In this document: piece by piece, positions 38,331 to 46,468 of the stretch | Layout of the letters: the number at the start of each line of letters is the position of its first letter | How positions within the stretch are numbered: position 1 is the first letter of the stretch | Source: Streptomyces thermodiastaticus | GTDB taxonomy: Bacteria; Actinomycetota; Actinomycetes; Streptomycetales; Streptomycetaceae | NCBI RefSeq assembly: GCF_014656135.1 | Contig: NZ_BNBV01000014.1 | Location: 62,001 to 126,000, forward strand | Length of the DNA stretch: 64,000 nucleotides | Reading direction: 5' to 3' | Made by a program: the position numbers and the translations under genes | The notes under the pieces: model-generated | What the model was told of the DNA's origin: nothing | The model's input: the letters and a program-made list of their open reading frames with translations, nothing else | The model's database searches: none

Positions 38331-41032
38331 CCGGTGCCCGCCGGCCGCCAGCGCTGCCCGGCGAAGTCGGCGAGGGCAGCGGCGAGCTGCGGGTCCACGT
38401 CTTGCGTCAGCCCCAGCGACAGCACGTGGTACCAGCCGCCGTCCAGCCGGAGACGGCGGCCGGGCACCGGCGCCCCGTCGCGGAGGCGCACCTGCAGGGC
38501 GTAGGACGGGATGCGCAGGCCGTGCAGGGAGACCCGGCGTACCGCGATCTGTGTCACGTCCGTCCAGGTGTAGTGGGCATGCAGCCGTCCGAAGCGGCCG
38601 CGCACGGCCTGACGGGTGAGTTCGAGCTCCAGCCGCCGGCTCGGCATCAGCAGGCCCAGCACGCAGAGCAGGATCCCGAAGACAGGGAAGAACAGCAGGG
38701 AGACCCAGCCGATGGGTTCGCGCCATTGCCCGGTCACGGAGAACCGGACGGCGGTCATCACGGTCATGCCGGCGATCACCGGCCAGTGGGCCATGGGCAG
38801 CCGCCGTGAGCGGCCCCGCACCAGGAAGTGGTCGGCGGTGTGCTCGACGTGCATGCCGCGGAAGAGGGAGGGCTCCTGACGGTCGCTTCGGACCGTCTCG
38901 CCGTTCCCGCCGTCCGCGCCCTGCGGCTGCCCTCGGCCGCCGGCGGTCTGCGCGCGGGCGGCGGCCGGAGCCGGCCGGAGCGGACGGCCCTCGTCCACGG
39001 CGGAGGACGAGCGGCCCGCGAGGTGGTCCTGGAGCCGGCGGTTGCGGAACCGGTAGGTGCCGCCGGAGCGCTGCAGCAGGCCGGCCGTGCGGGCGTCCTC
39101 CAGAAACGTCATCAGCGACCACGGCACCCGCCCGGTCGTCGCGAGCGTCACCTTGGCCAGCAGCCAGCGGCTCGACGGGCTGACCAGGAAGAGGGCCGCC
39201 GACGCCCCCAGCCAGGCGATGATGCCCGGCCACAGGCCGTCCCCGCCGCTCAGCTCGTAGAACGCCGCGGTCCCCAGGCCGATGAGCGGGGCCACCAGGG
39301 TGACGGTGGCCAGCAGCGCCGACCGTTCGCCGCGCAGCAGCTCCGTGGGGGTGGCCGCGTCCAGGGCGTCGGCGGGAGCGGCGACCACCACCATCAGCAC
39401 GGCGGGCAGCACCACGCCCACCGCCAGCAGCACCAGCACGGGATCGTGGTCGCCGAACGCGTACAGCGCCAGCAGCAGCACGGCCACCGCCGGGGCGCCG
39501 TGGAGCACGGCCAGACGCACCAGCGGGCCGACGCGGGAGTGCCGTTCGGCGGCGCGCAGGGCCGCGATGAACAACAGCGGGTTGGCGGTGCGGCGCGGCT
39601 GGGCGAGCCGGTGGCCGAAATAGTACTCGGTCGCCCATCGGGCCACGGTCGCGTAGATCACCCCGCCCAGCACCGTCGTCCGCACGCTCATCTCGCCCAG
39701 GAGGCTGTCGGCCGCGTATCCGGCCGACACCAGGTCGATCAGCAGGGACACCACGATGCCGGCGGCGATCAGCGCGGGCAGCGCCAGCAGCCGCGGCAGG
39801 GGCGCCTGCGACAGGCGCCACCAGGCCAGTTCGGACTCGCCTCGGCGGCTCAGCTGCCGGGCCAGGAAGGCCAGCCAGACCCTGGCCCGCTGCGGGTCCC
39901 AGGTGCGCGGCGGGTGCAGCCGGCCGTCGTCGGGAGGCAGGCGGGGGAAGGCCGCGGGCACGATCCGGTCCAGCAGATGCGTCTCGACGGATCTGCGGTC
40001 GCGGAAACGGCCGTCCAGCAGTTCGCGCGGGTCGGCGGGGGCGGCGGCGTACGCTTGCCGGACCAGCCACACCATCAGCGGGCTGCTCAGCGCCTGGGCC
40101 AGGGGCCCGGACGGCTCGTCGGCCAGCGCACGGATCAGCGGTGCCCAGGCGTCCGGGCGGCCCGTGTGCCGGGCCAGCTGCTCCAGGTACCGGGCCACGT
40201 CCCGGGGCCGCAGCGGCAGCGACTCGATCACCGTGGCGCAGGGCAGGGCGCGCCCGGACGCGCTCAGCGTCTCGTAGGCGTCGGTGCGGGAGACGAGCAC
40301 GGCGTCGCCGTCCGTGCCGAGCCCCTCGGTCAGGGCGTCGAGGACCTCGGCGCGGCGCGGCGCGGGCAGTTCGTCCAGCCCGTCCAGGACCGGCAGCACA
40401 CGCCGCCGCCGCACCAGCAGCCCGGCCGGGTGTTCTCCGTCGACGAACGGCAGCCCGGGGTGGTCCAGCCGCAGCCGTTCCTCCAGCCAGGCGGCCAGCG
40501 ACAGCCGCCGGGTGTCCCAGGACTCCAGGGACAGCAGAAGCGGGATGGGCGTGTCCGGCTCCGCCGGGCTCCGCGGCTCGGTGCCGTGGCCGTGCTGTGC
40601 GAAGATGCCGAGCTTGCGGGCGAGGAGGTCCAGGGTGAGCAGCACGGCGAGGACCGTCTTGCCGGAGCCGCCGCTGCCGAGGACCACGAGGCGGCGGTGC
40701 GGCAGGCCGAGGAAGGTGTCCGCCAGGGAGCTGCCGGTGTCCGCCCAGAGGGACTCCCCCGTCGAGGGCACACGAGCGCTCGGCGTCCACCGCACCGGCA
40801 GCGGCGCCGGACGGGCCATCCGCCAGGCGTCCGCCTCGGCCCGCCACTGGCCGAGCAGGCTGAGCGCCAGCTGCCGTTCGGCGGCCGCCTGCGGGTCCTC
40901 CGGCTCCGGCGCGCGCAGCGTCAGGTTCAGGTCGCCGTGCAGCACCCCGACCTGGATCAGATAGTCCGCCGTGCTGTTGACGACGGTGTTGCTGATGGAC
41001 GGCTGTGCACCGCCACCGTCCCGATCGCTCAT
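38327..41032 (-). CDS. NACHT/STAND NTPase with RHIM-like N-terminus and membrane helices
   Basis: 901 aa from ATG 41032. Residues 12-35 read SISNTVVNSTADYLIQVGVL then HGDLNLTL; the LIQVG-x-x-HG-x-L core is RHIM-like (I-Q-V-G). The NACHT domain has Walker A LVVLGSGGSGKTVLA (about 117-131), Walker B RRVLPVLDGLDELP (about 210-223), and the sensor SRTDAYE. About eight helices follow (about 410-640), then a Pro/Arg linker with acidic patches and a PH-like beta-rich C-terminal region with two helices. NLR-like proteins with terminal amyloid motifs signal to effectors with the same motif; a candidate partner lies at 27534-27938. Confidence 0.85.
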   Translation of the reverse strand: MSDRDGGGAQPSISNTVVNSTADYLIQVGVLHGDLNLTLRAPEPEDPQAAAERQLALSLLGQWRAEADAWRMARPAPLPVRWTPSARVPSTGESLWADTGSSLADTFLGLPHRRLVVLGSGGSGKTVLAVLLTLDLLARKLGIFAQHGHGTEPRSPAEPDTPIPLLLSLESWDTRRLSLAAWLEERLRLDHPGLPFVDGEHPAGLLVRRRRVLPVLDGLDELPAPRRAEVLDALTEGLGTDGDAVLVSRTDAYETLSASGRALPCATVIESLPLRPRDVARYLEQLARHTGRPDAWAPLIRALADEPSGPLAQALSSPLMVWLVRQAYAAAPADPRELLDGRFRDRRSVETHLLDRIVPAAFPRLPPDDGRLHPPRTWDPQRARVWLAFLARQLSRRGESELAWWRLSQAPLPRLLALPALIAAGIVVSLLIDLVSAGYAADSLLGEMSVRTTVLGGVIYATVARWATEYYFGHRLAQPRRTANPLLFIAALRAAERHSRVGPLVRLAVLHGAPAVAVLLLALYAFGDHDPVLVLLAVGVVLPAVLMVVVAAPADALDAATPTELLRGERSALLATVTLVAPLIGLGTAAFYELSGGDGLWPGIIAWLGASAALFLVSPSSRWLLAKVTLATTGRVPWSLMTFLEDARTAGLLQRSGGTYRFRNRRLQDHLAGRSSSAVDEGRPLRPAPAAARAQTAGGRGQPQGADGGNGETVRSDRQEPSLFRGMHVEHTADHFLVRGRSRRLPMAHWPVIAGMTVMTAVRFSVTGQWREPIGWVSLLFFPVFGILLCVLGLLMPSRRLELELTRQAVRGRFGRLHAHYTWTDVTQIAVRRVSLHGLRIPSYALQVRLRDGAPVPGRRLRLDGGWYHVLSLGLTQDVDPQLAAALADFAGQRWRPAGTG

Positions 41033-41203
41033 ACCCCGAGCCCCCCGTGCCGACCGGCTCCACTGTACTGAGCTGACGCCCCGTTGGTTCCCCGTTCGGC
41101 GGGCACGGACACCGCAGGCCGTGAGCATTCTCCGGGCGGACGGGCCCGGTCCCGCCGGTCGGCCCGGCTGGCTCGCCGGCTGCCCTTGCCGACGCGGAAT
41201 CGA

Positions 41204-41227
41204 CAGGCAAACTTGGCAGTTTTCCTG
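41204..41227. promoter_or_regulatory. MarR operator (24-bp dyad) upstream of marR
   Basis: Arms CAGG-x-AAACT and AGTTT-x-CCTG with a 4-nt centre match on 9 of 10 paired positions. The dyad covers the -35 element of the marR promoter, so autoregulation is likely. Confidence 0.65.
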
Positions 41228-41242
41228 TTGAAATCCTAGGCT
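41213..41242 (+). promoter_or_regulatory. marR promoter
   Basis: TTGGCA, 18-nt spacer, TAGGCT. The ATG at 41249 is 6 nt after the -10, so the transcript is probably leaderless. Confidence 0.65.
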
Positions 41243-41248
41243 GGACGC

Positions 41249-41677
41249 ATGGACACACCCGATCGTTCCCGGTCGGCGGAGGAGCTGATGGCCGTGGTGT
41301 CCCAGCTCAATCGCCGGATGCGGGCCGCCTCCCCGCAGGGCTCCCTGTCTCCGTCGCAGCGCATCGTGCTGGGCCGTCTGCACGACGGTCCCGCCACGAC
41401 CGCGGCGCTCGCCCGCGCCGAGCATGTGCGCCCGCAGTCGATGCGGGTGACCCTGGCCGCGCTGGAGGCCTCCGGCCTGGTCGAGCGCAGCCCGCATCCG
41501 ACCGACGGCCGTCAGGTCGTCTTCTCGCTCACCGGGGCCGGGCGCCGGCGGCTGACGGAGCTGCGGCAGGCCAAGGAGACATGGCTGGCCGACGCCATCG
41601 CGGCCCGGCTCGACGCCGACGAGCAGCGCGTTCTGGCGCAGGCGGTCGAGTTGATGAAGCGGCTGGTGCAGTCGTGA
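41249..41677 (+). CDS. MarR family regulator
   Basis: 142 aa. Winged helix: LSPSQRIVLGRLHDGPATTAALARAEHVRPQSMRVTLAALEASGLV, followed by the wing ERSPHPTDGRQVVFSLT and a C-terminal dimerisation helix. The stop overlaps the GTG of the MFS gene (GTGA), so it is co-translated with the exporter it presumably controls. The dyad at 41204-41227 is its likely operator. Confidence 0.93.
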   Translation: MDTPDRSRSAEELMAVVSQLNRRMRAASPQGSLSPSQRIVLGRLHDGPATTAALARAEHVRPQSMRVTLAALEASGLVERSPHPTDGRQVVFSLTGAGRRRLTELRQAKETWLADAIAARLDADEQRVLAQAVELMKRLVQS

Positions 41678-43194
41678 CCCGGACCGGTTCCGCCTCCTCC
41701 GTCACGCCCGCCGGGGCGCCGCGGCGCGGGCGTGTGCCGGCCGCTGCCGCTCCCGGTGGCGGGTTCGGGCCACGGCTGATCACACCGTTGCTGCTCGGTT
41801 CGGTCCTCAATCCGGTCAACTCCACGATGATCGCCACCGCGCTGGCGTCCATCGGTGCCGATCTGTGTGTCGGCGCGGCGCAGACTGCGTGGCTGGTGGC
41901 CTGCCTGTATCTGGCGAGCGCCATCGGCCAGCCCGCCATGGGACGGATGGTCGACCTGTTCGGACCGCGGCGGGTGTTCCTCGCCGGGCTGGTGCTGGTG
42001 TGCGCGGCGGGCCTGGTCGGCACGGTCCTGCCGTTCCTGGGCTGGCTGATCGTCTCCCGGGTGCTGCTGGGCCTCGGCACCTCGGCCGCGTATCCGGCGG
42101 CGATGGCGCTGCTGCGGGCTCAGTCCCGGCGTCTGGGACGGGAGACCCCGCGTCCCGTGCTCGGCCTGCTGTCGCTGGCCGGGCTGTCCAGCGCGGCGGT
42201 CGGGCCGGTGCTCGGCGGACTGCTGTCGTCCACCCTGGGCTGGCGGGCCATCTTCGCGGTGAACGTCCCCCTGGCGCTGGCCGCGCTGGTCCTGGCCGTG
42301 TGGTGGCTGCCGTCCGGCGACCGGACGCGCGGCGGACCGGCCCCGGCCGGTGCCGCCGACGGCGGCGACGTCGCGGACCGGGAGGCGGCGGGGGGCACGG
42401 ACGGGCGCGGGGGGCACCGGACGAACCGGGCCGCGTCGCTCGACCCGCTGGGCATCGTGCTGTTCACCGCGACCCTGGTGACGGTGATGCTGTTCCTGAT
42501 GCACCTGGACCGGCCCTCGTGGTGGCTGCTGCCGCCGGCCGCCGTCCTGGGCGGGGCACTGGTGTGGTGGGAGCGGCACCGCCGGGCCCCCTTCATCGAC
42601 GTGCGCATGCTGATGCGCAACCGCGCGCTGGCGACCACCTATCTCCGGCACGGCATGACCTACCTGGTCATCTACTGCGTGATGTACGGCTATGCGCAGT
42701 GGCTGGAGGACGCGCACGGCCTGTCGTCCTTCACCGCGGGATTCGTGATGCTGCCGATGTCGGTGGCGGCGGCCGTCTGCTCGCTGCTGGGGGCGCGGAC
42801 GAAGGGCATACGGGCGCCGCTGACCGTGGCCGCCGTGCTGCTCGCCGCGGGCAGCGGTCTGCTGCTGCTCACCGGTCACCGCACCCCGATGGCCGTGCTG
42901 CTGCCGGCCGCCGTGCTGTTCGGGCTGCCGCAGGGACTGGCGTCCACCGGCAACCAGGCCGCCGTCTACTCCCAGGCGCCCCACGGCGGCATGGGCGCCG
43001 CGGCCGGCCTGCAACGGACCTCGCAATACCTCGGCGCGATCACCGCCGCCGGCCTGATCGGCCTGTTCTACGGCACCCGGGCGAGCGACGCCGGCCTGCA
43101 CCGCATGGCCGCCGTCACCGCCGTGCTCAGCGTGGGCCTGATCCTGCTGACCGTCGCCGACCCCGCGCTGCGGAGCAGGACCGCACGCCGCTGA
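41674..43194 (+). CDS. MFS drug exporter (DHA2-like)
   Basis: 506 aa from GTG 41674, overlapping marR. About 13-14 hydrophobic segments, with LLLGSVLNPVNSTMIATALASIG as the first helix, the GRMVDLFGPRRVFLAG motif A-type loop, and SSAAVGPVLGGLLSSTLGWR as motif C-like. A long Gly/Asp/Arg-rich loop (about 215-250) sits between the halves. The marR-mfs arrangement is typical of inducible drug efflux. Substrate unknown. Confidence 0.92.
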   Translation: MTRTGSASSVTPAGAPRRGRVPAAAAPGGGFGPRLITPLLLGSVLNPVNSTMIATALASIGADLCVGAAQTAWLVACLYLASAIGQPAMGRMVDLFGPRRVFLAGLVLVCAAGLVGTVLPFLGWLIVSRVLLGLGTSAAYPAAMALLRAQSRRLGRETPRPVLGLLSLAGLSSAAVGPVLGGLLSSTLGWRAIFAVNVPLALAALVLAVWWLPSGDRTRGGPAPAGAADGGDVADREAAGGTDGRGGHRTNRAASLDPLGIVLFTATLVTVMLFLMHLDRPSWWLLPPAAVLGGALVWWERHRRAPFIDVRMLMRNRALATTYLRHGMTYLVIYCVMYGYAQWLEDAHGLSSFTAGFVMLPMSVAAAVCSLLGARTKGIRAPLTVAAVLLAAGSGLLLLTGHRTPMAVLLPAAVLFGLPQGLASTGNQAAVYSQAPHGGMGAAAGLQRTSQYLGAITAAGLIGLFYGTRASDAGLHRMAAVTAVLSVGLILLTVADPALRSRTARR

Positions 43195-43744
43195 ACGCCC
43201 CGCGGCTCCCGCACACCCGAAAAAATCGTGACAGTAGTCATACACGTGCTGTCACGAATCCCAAATGACCGATCTTCCCGACCGCACCGCCCCCGCCGAC
43301 CCACGCAGGAGAGCCTCCGGCGGCCGCCGTGGCTGCTCCAGCAGGCCATGGACGCCTACATCGCCCGGCACGCTGCTGTCGGGCGGGCCGGTTTCGACCT
43401 CGGCAACCTGCGCGCCGGGCTCGTCGCCGACACCACCTCCACGGCCGTGACCCTGGGAAGGGACTCCCGGGCGGGCCGCGCCCGCCCGGAGCCGCGCCGA
43501 GCCCTTCCGCACCCACCCGCCGAGGAGTGTCCACCCGCGCCCCTCGGCGGACGCGCACACCGACCCCGCCCGCCCCGGCCGCCGGCACGCACGCACGCAC
43601 CTGCCCCGAGACCCCTTGATCAACGGATGTCAAGCAGCGACGCGCTGTCGTTCTGTTCCAGCTGACGGGGCATGGGGTGAACGCAGCGTCAGGAGATCAC
43701 CTTGTCAGGCTAATAGTCGGTCAATCGCATATGTACAGGGCTTA
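43195..43744. other. Gene-poor region with possible gene relic
   Basis: No intact gene is recognised. Around 43265-43450 two overlapping frames read MTDLPDRTAPADPRRRASGG, then LLQQAMDAYIARHA and GFDLGNLRAGLVADTTSTAV, which looks like coding sequence broken by a frameshift, but I cannot name the family. Confidence 0.3.
43226..43257. promoter_or_regulatory. Perfect 9-bp inverted repeat after the MFS gene
   Basis: TCGTGACAG and CTGTCACGA are separated by 14 nt that include CACGTG. The form suits a regulator operator (GTGACA/TGTCAC), or a terminator for the MFS gene. It precedes the possible gene relic by 8 nt. Confidence 0.45.
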
Positions 43745-43761
43745 CTTGACGGCACATCAGG
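43745..43761 (+). promoter_or_regulatory. Conserved upstream box of secreted-protein paralogue 2
   Basis: CTTGACGGCACATCAGG, shared with paralogue 1 (21431-21447) at the same distance from the promoter. Confidence 0.5.
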
Positions 43762-43836
43762 TGAACGAGGGGCGGCGTCTCCGGTCCGCGCGTCCCCCGA
43801 TCGGCCCCCGCCGACAGCCCTTCCGATTCGCCCGAA

Positions 43837-43866
43837 ATGACAGCTTCGATGCGGTGTGAGTACGTT
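43837..43866 (+). promoter_or_regulatory. Promoter of secreted-protein paralogue 2
   Basis: ATGACA, 18-nt spacer, TACGTT, conserved with paralogues 1 and 3. Confidence 0.65.
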
Positions 43867-43924
43867 CATCACGCGTCGGCTGCGAGAGCCGAGCTCTCCG
43901 ACTCGAGACAGGAGAAACAGTGCC

Positions 43925-44461
43925 ATGATCATGACCCGTTCCCACGCGATCACCGCGGGCATCGCGGCCGCCGCGGCACTGACCGCGACCGGCATCACCT
44001 ACGCGACGGCCGCTCCCTCGCCCCAGTCGGCCCCGGCTGCCGCCGTGCAGGTCCCCGCTCAGGCCCCCATGGGCGGTGACAACGGAAACAACAACAGCAA
44101 GGGCAACGAGGGCAACGACCACGACGACCACGACAAGGGCCACAAGAAGCACCGCAAACACCACCGCGAGGGCTGGATCCACGTCAACGAGCGGTCCTAC
44201 TCGGCCCACCCCAGCGGCTGCATCACCGTCATCAGCGGACTGGGCTCCAAGACCCTGAACATCCGCAACGACAGCCACAAGACCGTCGAGGTCTTCCGCG
44301 GCGCCACCTGCGACAACGGCGCCCCCATCGCCACCGTCGGCCCGCACAGCACCAGCAACGGCGTCGACCCCGGCAAGTTCGACTCCGTCAAGGTCAAGGA
44401 CGGCGTGATCGGCAGCTTCCGGATCGTCCACGACCACCGCCACGGCAAGGACGACCACTGA
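43925..44461 (+). CDS. Small secreted protein, Asp/His-rich linker (paralogue 2 of 3)
   Basis: 178 aa. Near-identical to the 21.6 kb paralogue in the signal peptide (HAITAGIAAAAALTATGITY) and in the C-terminal domain (GWIHVNERSYSAHPSGC, LNIRNDSHKTVEVFRGATCD). The Ala/Pro spacer is shorter and the acidic linker is richer in Lys/His (DDHDKGHKKHRKHH). ATG 43925 is followed by a second ATG two codons later; ACAGGAGAAA is upstream. Function unknown. The close identity in coding and flanking DNA shows recent duplication from, or conversion with, paralogue 1. Confidence 0.87.
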   Translation: MIMTRSHAITAGIAAAAALTATGITYATAAPSPQSAPAAAVQVPAQAPMGGDNGNNNSKGNEGNDHDDHDKGHKKHRKHHREGWIHVNERSYSAHPSGCITVISGLGSKTLNIRNDSHKTVEVFRGATCDNGAPIATVGPHSTSNGVDPGKFDSVKVKDGVIGSFRIVHDHRHGKDDH

Positions 44462-44500
44462 TCGCAGCAGCAGCCTTCGCAGTCGCCCTACGAGAGACAC

Positions 44501-44535
44501 GGTGCCCCGGCCCGCCGTAATCGGGCCGGGGCACC
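44501..44535 (+). terminator. Terminator 1 of secreted-protein paralogue 2
   Basis: A perfect 14-bp stem (GGTGCCCCGGCCCG with its complement) around the loop CCGTAAT. Confidence 0.8.
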
Positions 44536-44559
44536 GCGGACAGACGCAGAACATGGAAT

Positions 44560-44584
44560 CCCGGCCCGCCGTAATCGGGCCGGG
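44560..44584 (+). terminator. Terminator 2 of secreted-protein paralogue 2
   Basis: CCCGGCCCG and CGGGCCGGG around the same CCGTAAT loop, followed by CTTCT. It repeats terminator 1 after 24 nt. Confidence 0.75.
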
Positions 44585-44711
44585 CTTCTGGGCTGACCCC
44601 GGCCGACGGCGCCCCTGCCGGGGGGCTCGCTTCCGGCCACGGGCCGCAGCGCCCGTGCGCCTGCGTTGCCATGGTAGAACCGGACACCCGACGCGGCGAG
44701 CCTGCCCGGAT

Positions 44712-44730
44712 CCGTCCGTATCGCGGACGG
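44712..44730 (+). promoter_or_regulatory. Hairpin upstream of the MFS gene at 44.8 kb
   Basis: CCGTCCG-TATCG-CGGACGG is a perfect 7-bp inverted repeat, 38 nt before the TATAGA -10 element of the next gene. It may be an operator or a read-through terminator. Confidence 0.4.
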
Positions 44731-44779
44731 GGTCCGTACACCCGGAAGAGTGACGGGTCCGGGGCGCTTATAGACAGGT

Positions 44780-46018
44780 GTGACGCATCTCCACCAGGAC
44801 ACCGATACCTCCCCCGCGGCGAGCGACAGCGCCGGTACGGCGCCCGACCAAGGCCCCTCCGGCCGGCTGGTCGGCCTGCTCGCCGCCGCCTGCGGCCTCA
44901 CCGTCGCCAACCTGTACTACGCGCAGCCCCTGCTGTCCTCGCTGCGCGGCTCGTTCGGCATCGACGCCGTCACCGCGGGAGCTTTGATCACCATCACCCA
45001 GCTGGGGTACGCGGTCGGCATGGTGCTGCTGGTCCCCCTCGGCGACCGCATGGGCAAGCGCCGCCTGGTCGCCGTCCTGCTGGCCGTGACCACGGCGGCG
45101 CTGGCGGTGTCCGCCACCGCCCCGGTCTTCCCCGTGCTGCTGGGGGCCGCGCTCGTGGTCGGGCTGACCTCGGTGGTGGCGCAGATACTCGTACCGCTCG
45201 CGGCCGACATCGCACCCGAGCAGGCGCGGGGCCGGATCGTCGGGCGGGTGATGAGCGGACTGCTGGTCGGCATCCTGCTGTCGCGGACCGTGGGCAGCCT
45301 GGTCGCCGAGGCGGCCGGCTGGCGAGTGGTGTATCTGGCCTCCGCGGTGCTCATGGCCGTTCTGGCGGTGGTGCTGCGTCTCGCCCTGCCCGAGCGCGCC
45401 CCCACCACGGACGTCCCCTACGGCAGACTGCTGGCCTCCACCGCGCGGCTGCTGCGGGAGCACGCCGCGCTGCGCCGCCGGGCGCTGTACCAGGCGGCGA
45501 TGTTCGGCGCGTTCAGCGCCTTCTGGACCACCGTGTCGTATCTGCTGACAGGCCCCGGCTACCACTACTCGGAGCTCGGGGTCGGTCTGTTCGCGCTGGT
45601 CGGGGCGGCCGGTGCGGCCGTCGCACCGCTCGCCGGGCGATGGGCCGACCACGGCCTGGGCCGGGCGGCCACCGGGGCGGCGTTCGCCGTGGGCGCCGCC
45701 GCGTTCGCGGTGGGGGGATTCGGCCGGCACAGCGTGCTGCTGCTCGGTGCGGCGGCCGTCCTGCTGGACATGGCCGTGCAGACCAGCATGATCGTCGGCC
45801 AGCACACCATCTACCGGCTCGACGCCGCCGCCCGGTCCCGGCTCAACAGCGCCTACATCGCCGTCTTCTTCGTCGGCGGCGCCCTCGGCTCCCAGCTCGG
45901 CTCCTTCGCCTATCACGCGGGCGGCTGGACGGCACTGTCCTTCCTCGGCGCCGCGCTGCCCGTCCTGGGTCTGCTGGGCTGGCTCACGGAACGCAGGGCC
46001 ACGGCACCGGCCGTGTGA
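44780..46018 (+). CDS. MFS exporter (12-TM)
   Basis: 412 aa with about 12 helices. GLLAAACGLTVANLYYAQPL is the first helix; LVPLGDRMGKRRLVAVLL is the motif A loop; the second half begins FSAFWTTVSYLLTGPGYHYSELGVGLF. It resembles proton-driven exporters of small molecules annotated as drug or sugar-efflux MFS proteins. TATAGA at 44769-44774 is 6 nt before the GTG, so it is probably leaderless. Monocistronic, ended by a strong hairpin. Confidence 0.9.
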   Translation: MTHLHQDTDTSPAASDSAGTAPDQGPSGRLVGLLAAACGLTVANLYYAQPLLSSLRGSFGIDAVTAGALITITQLGYAVGMVLLVPLGDRMGKRRLVAVLLAVTTAALAVSATAPVFPVLLGAALVVGLTSVVAQILVPLAADIAPEQARGRIVGRVMSGLLVGILLSRTVGSLVAEAAGWRVVYLASAVLMAVLAVVLRLALPERAPTTDVPYGRLLASTARLLREHAALRRRALYQAAMFGAFSAFWTTVSYLLTGPGYHYSELGVGLFALVGAAGAAVAPLAGRWADHGLGRAATGAAFAVGAAAFAVGGFGRHSVLLLGAAAVLLDMAVQTSMIVGQHTIYRLDAAARSRLNSAYIAVFFVGGALGSQLGSFAYHAGGWTALSFLGAALPVLGLLGWLTERRATAPAV

Positions 46019-46026
46019 GGTTCCCC

Positions 46027-46067
46027 GTGCCGCCGGCTCGCACCGCCCGGGTGCGGGCCGGCGGCAC
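46027..46067. terminator. Strong terminator after the MFS gene
   Basis: An 18-bp stem with one G-T pair (GTGCCGCCGGCTCGCACC and its partner) and a 5-nt loop, 9 nt after the stop codon. Confidence 0.75.
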
Positions 46068-46468
46068 ATCCATGCGAGGTGACGGCACCCCGGGGCGCCG
46101 CGCCACCCCGTGTGCTCGGACACACCTGCCGTGACCGGCACACCGTCGCCGTCGGCTCGTGTCACCGCAGTGAGCGGATGCGCCTGCCCTGGTCACCGGC
46201 ATGTCACGGCGGAGTCGCTCCGCGCCCCGGGTGCTTGCCCGGTGCCCTGCTCCCCGTTCGGCACACCTGGTGGCCAGGTGTGCGTCGAGCGCCCGGCCGA
46301 CGCGACACACGTCTGCACCCGGCTCCGGTGCGGCGTGTGCGCCCCTGACCGGCCGCCATCGCCGGACCTCTCCGGCACAGCCCCGGGGCGGGCCCGGACG
46401 GATGCGTCCGCGCTCGCCCCGGTCGTCGCCGTGGCCGTGCACCGGCAGCCGGGCACGGCCGGAAGGGG
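46068..46468. other. Intergenic region between convergent genes, no gene seen
   Basis: About 400 nt of GC-rich sequence with no frame resembling a known protein and no clear RNA gene. Confidence 0.5.
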
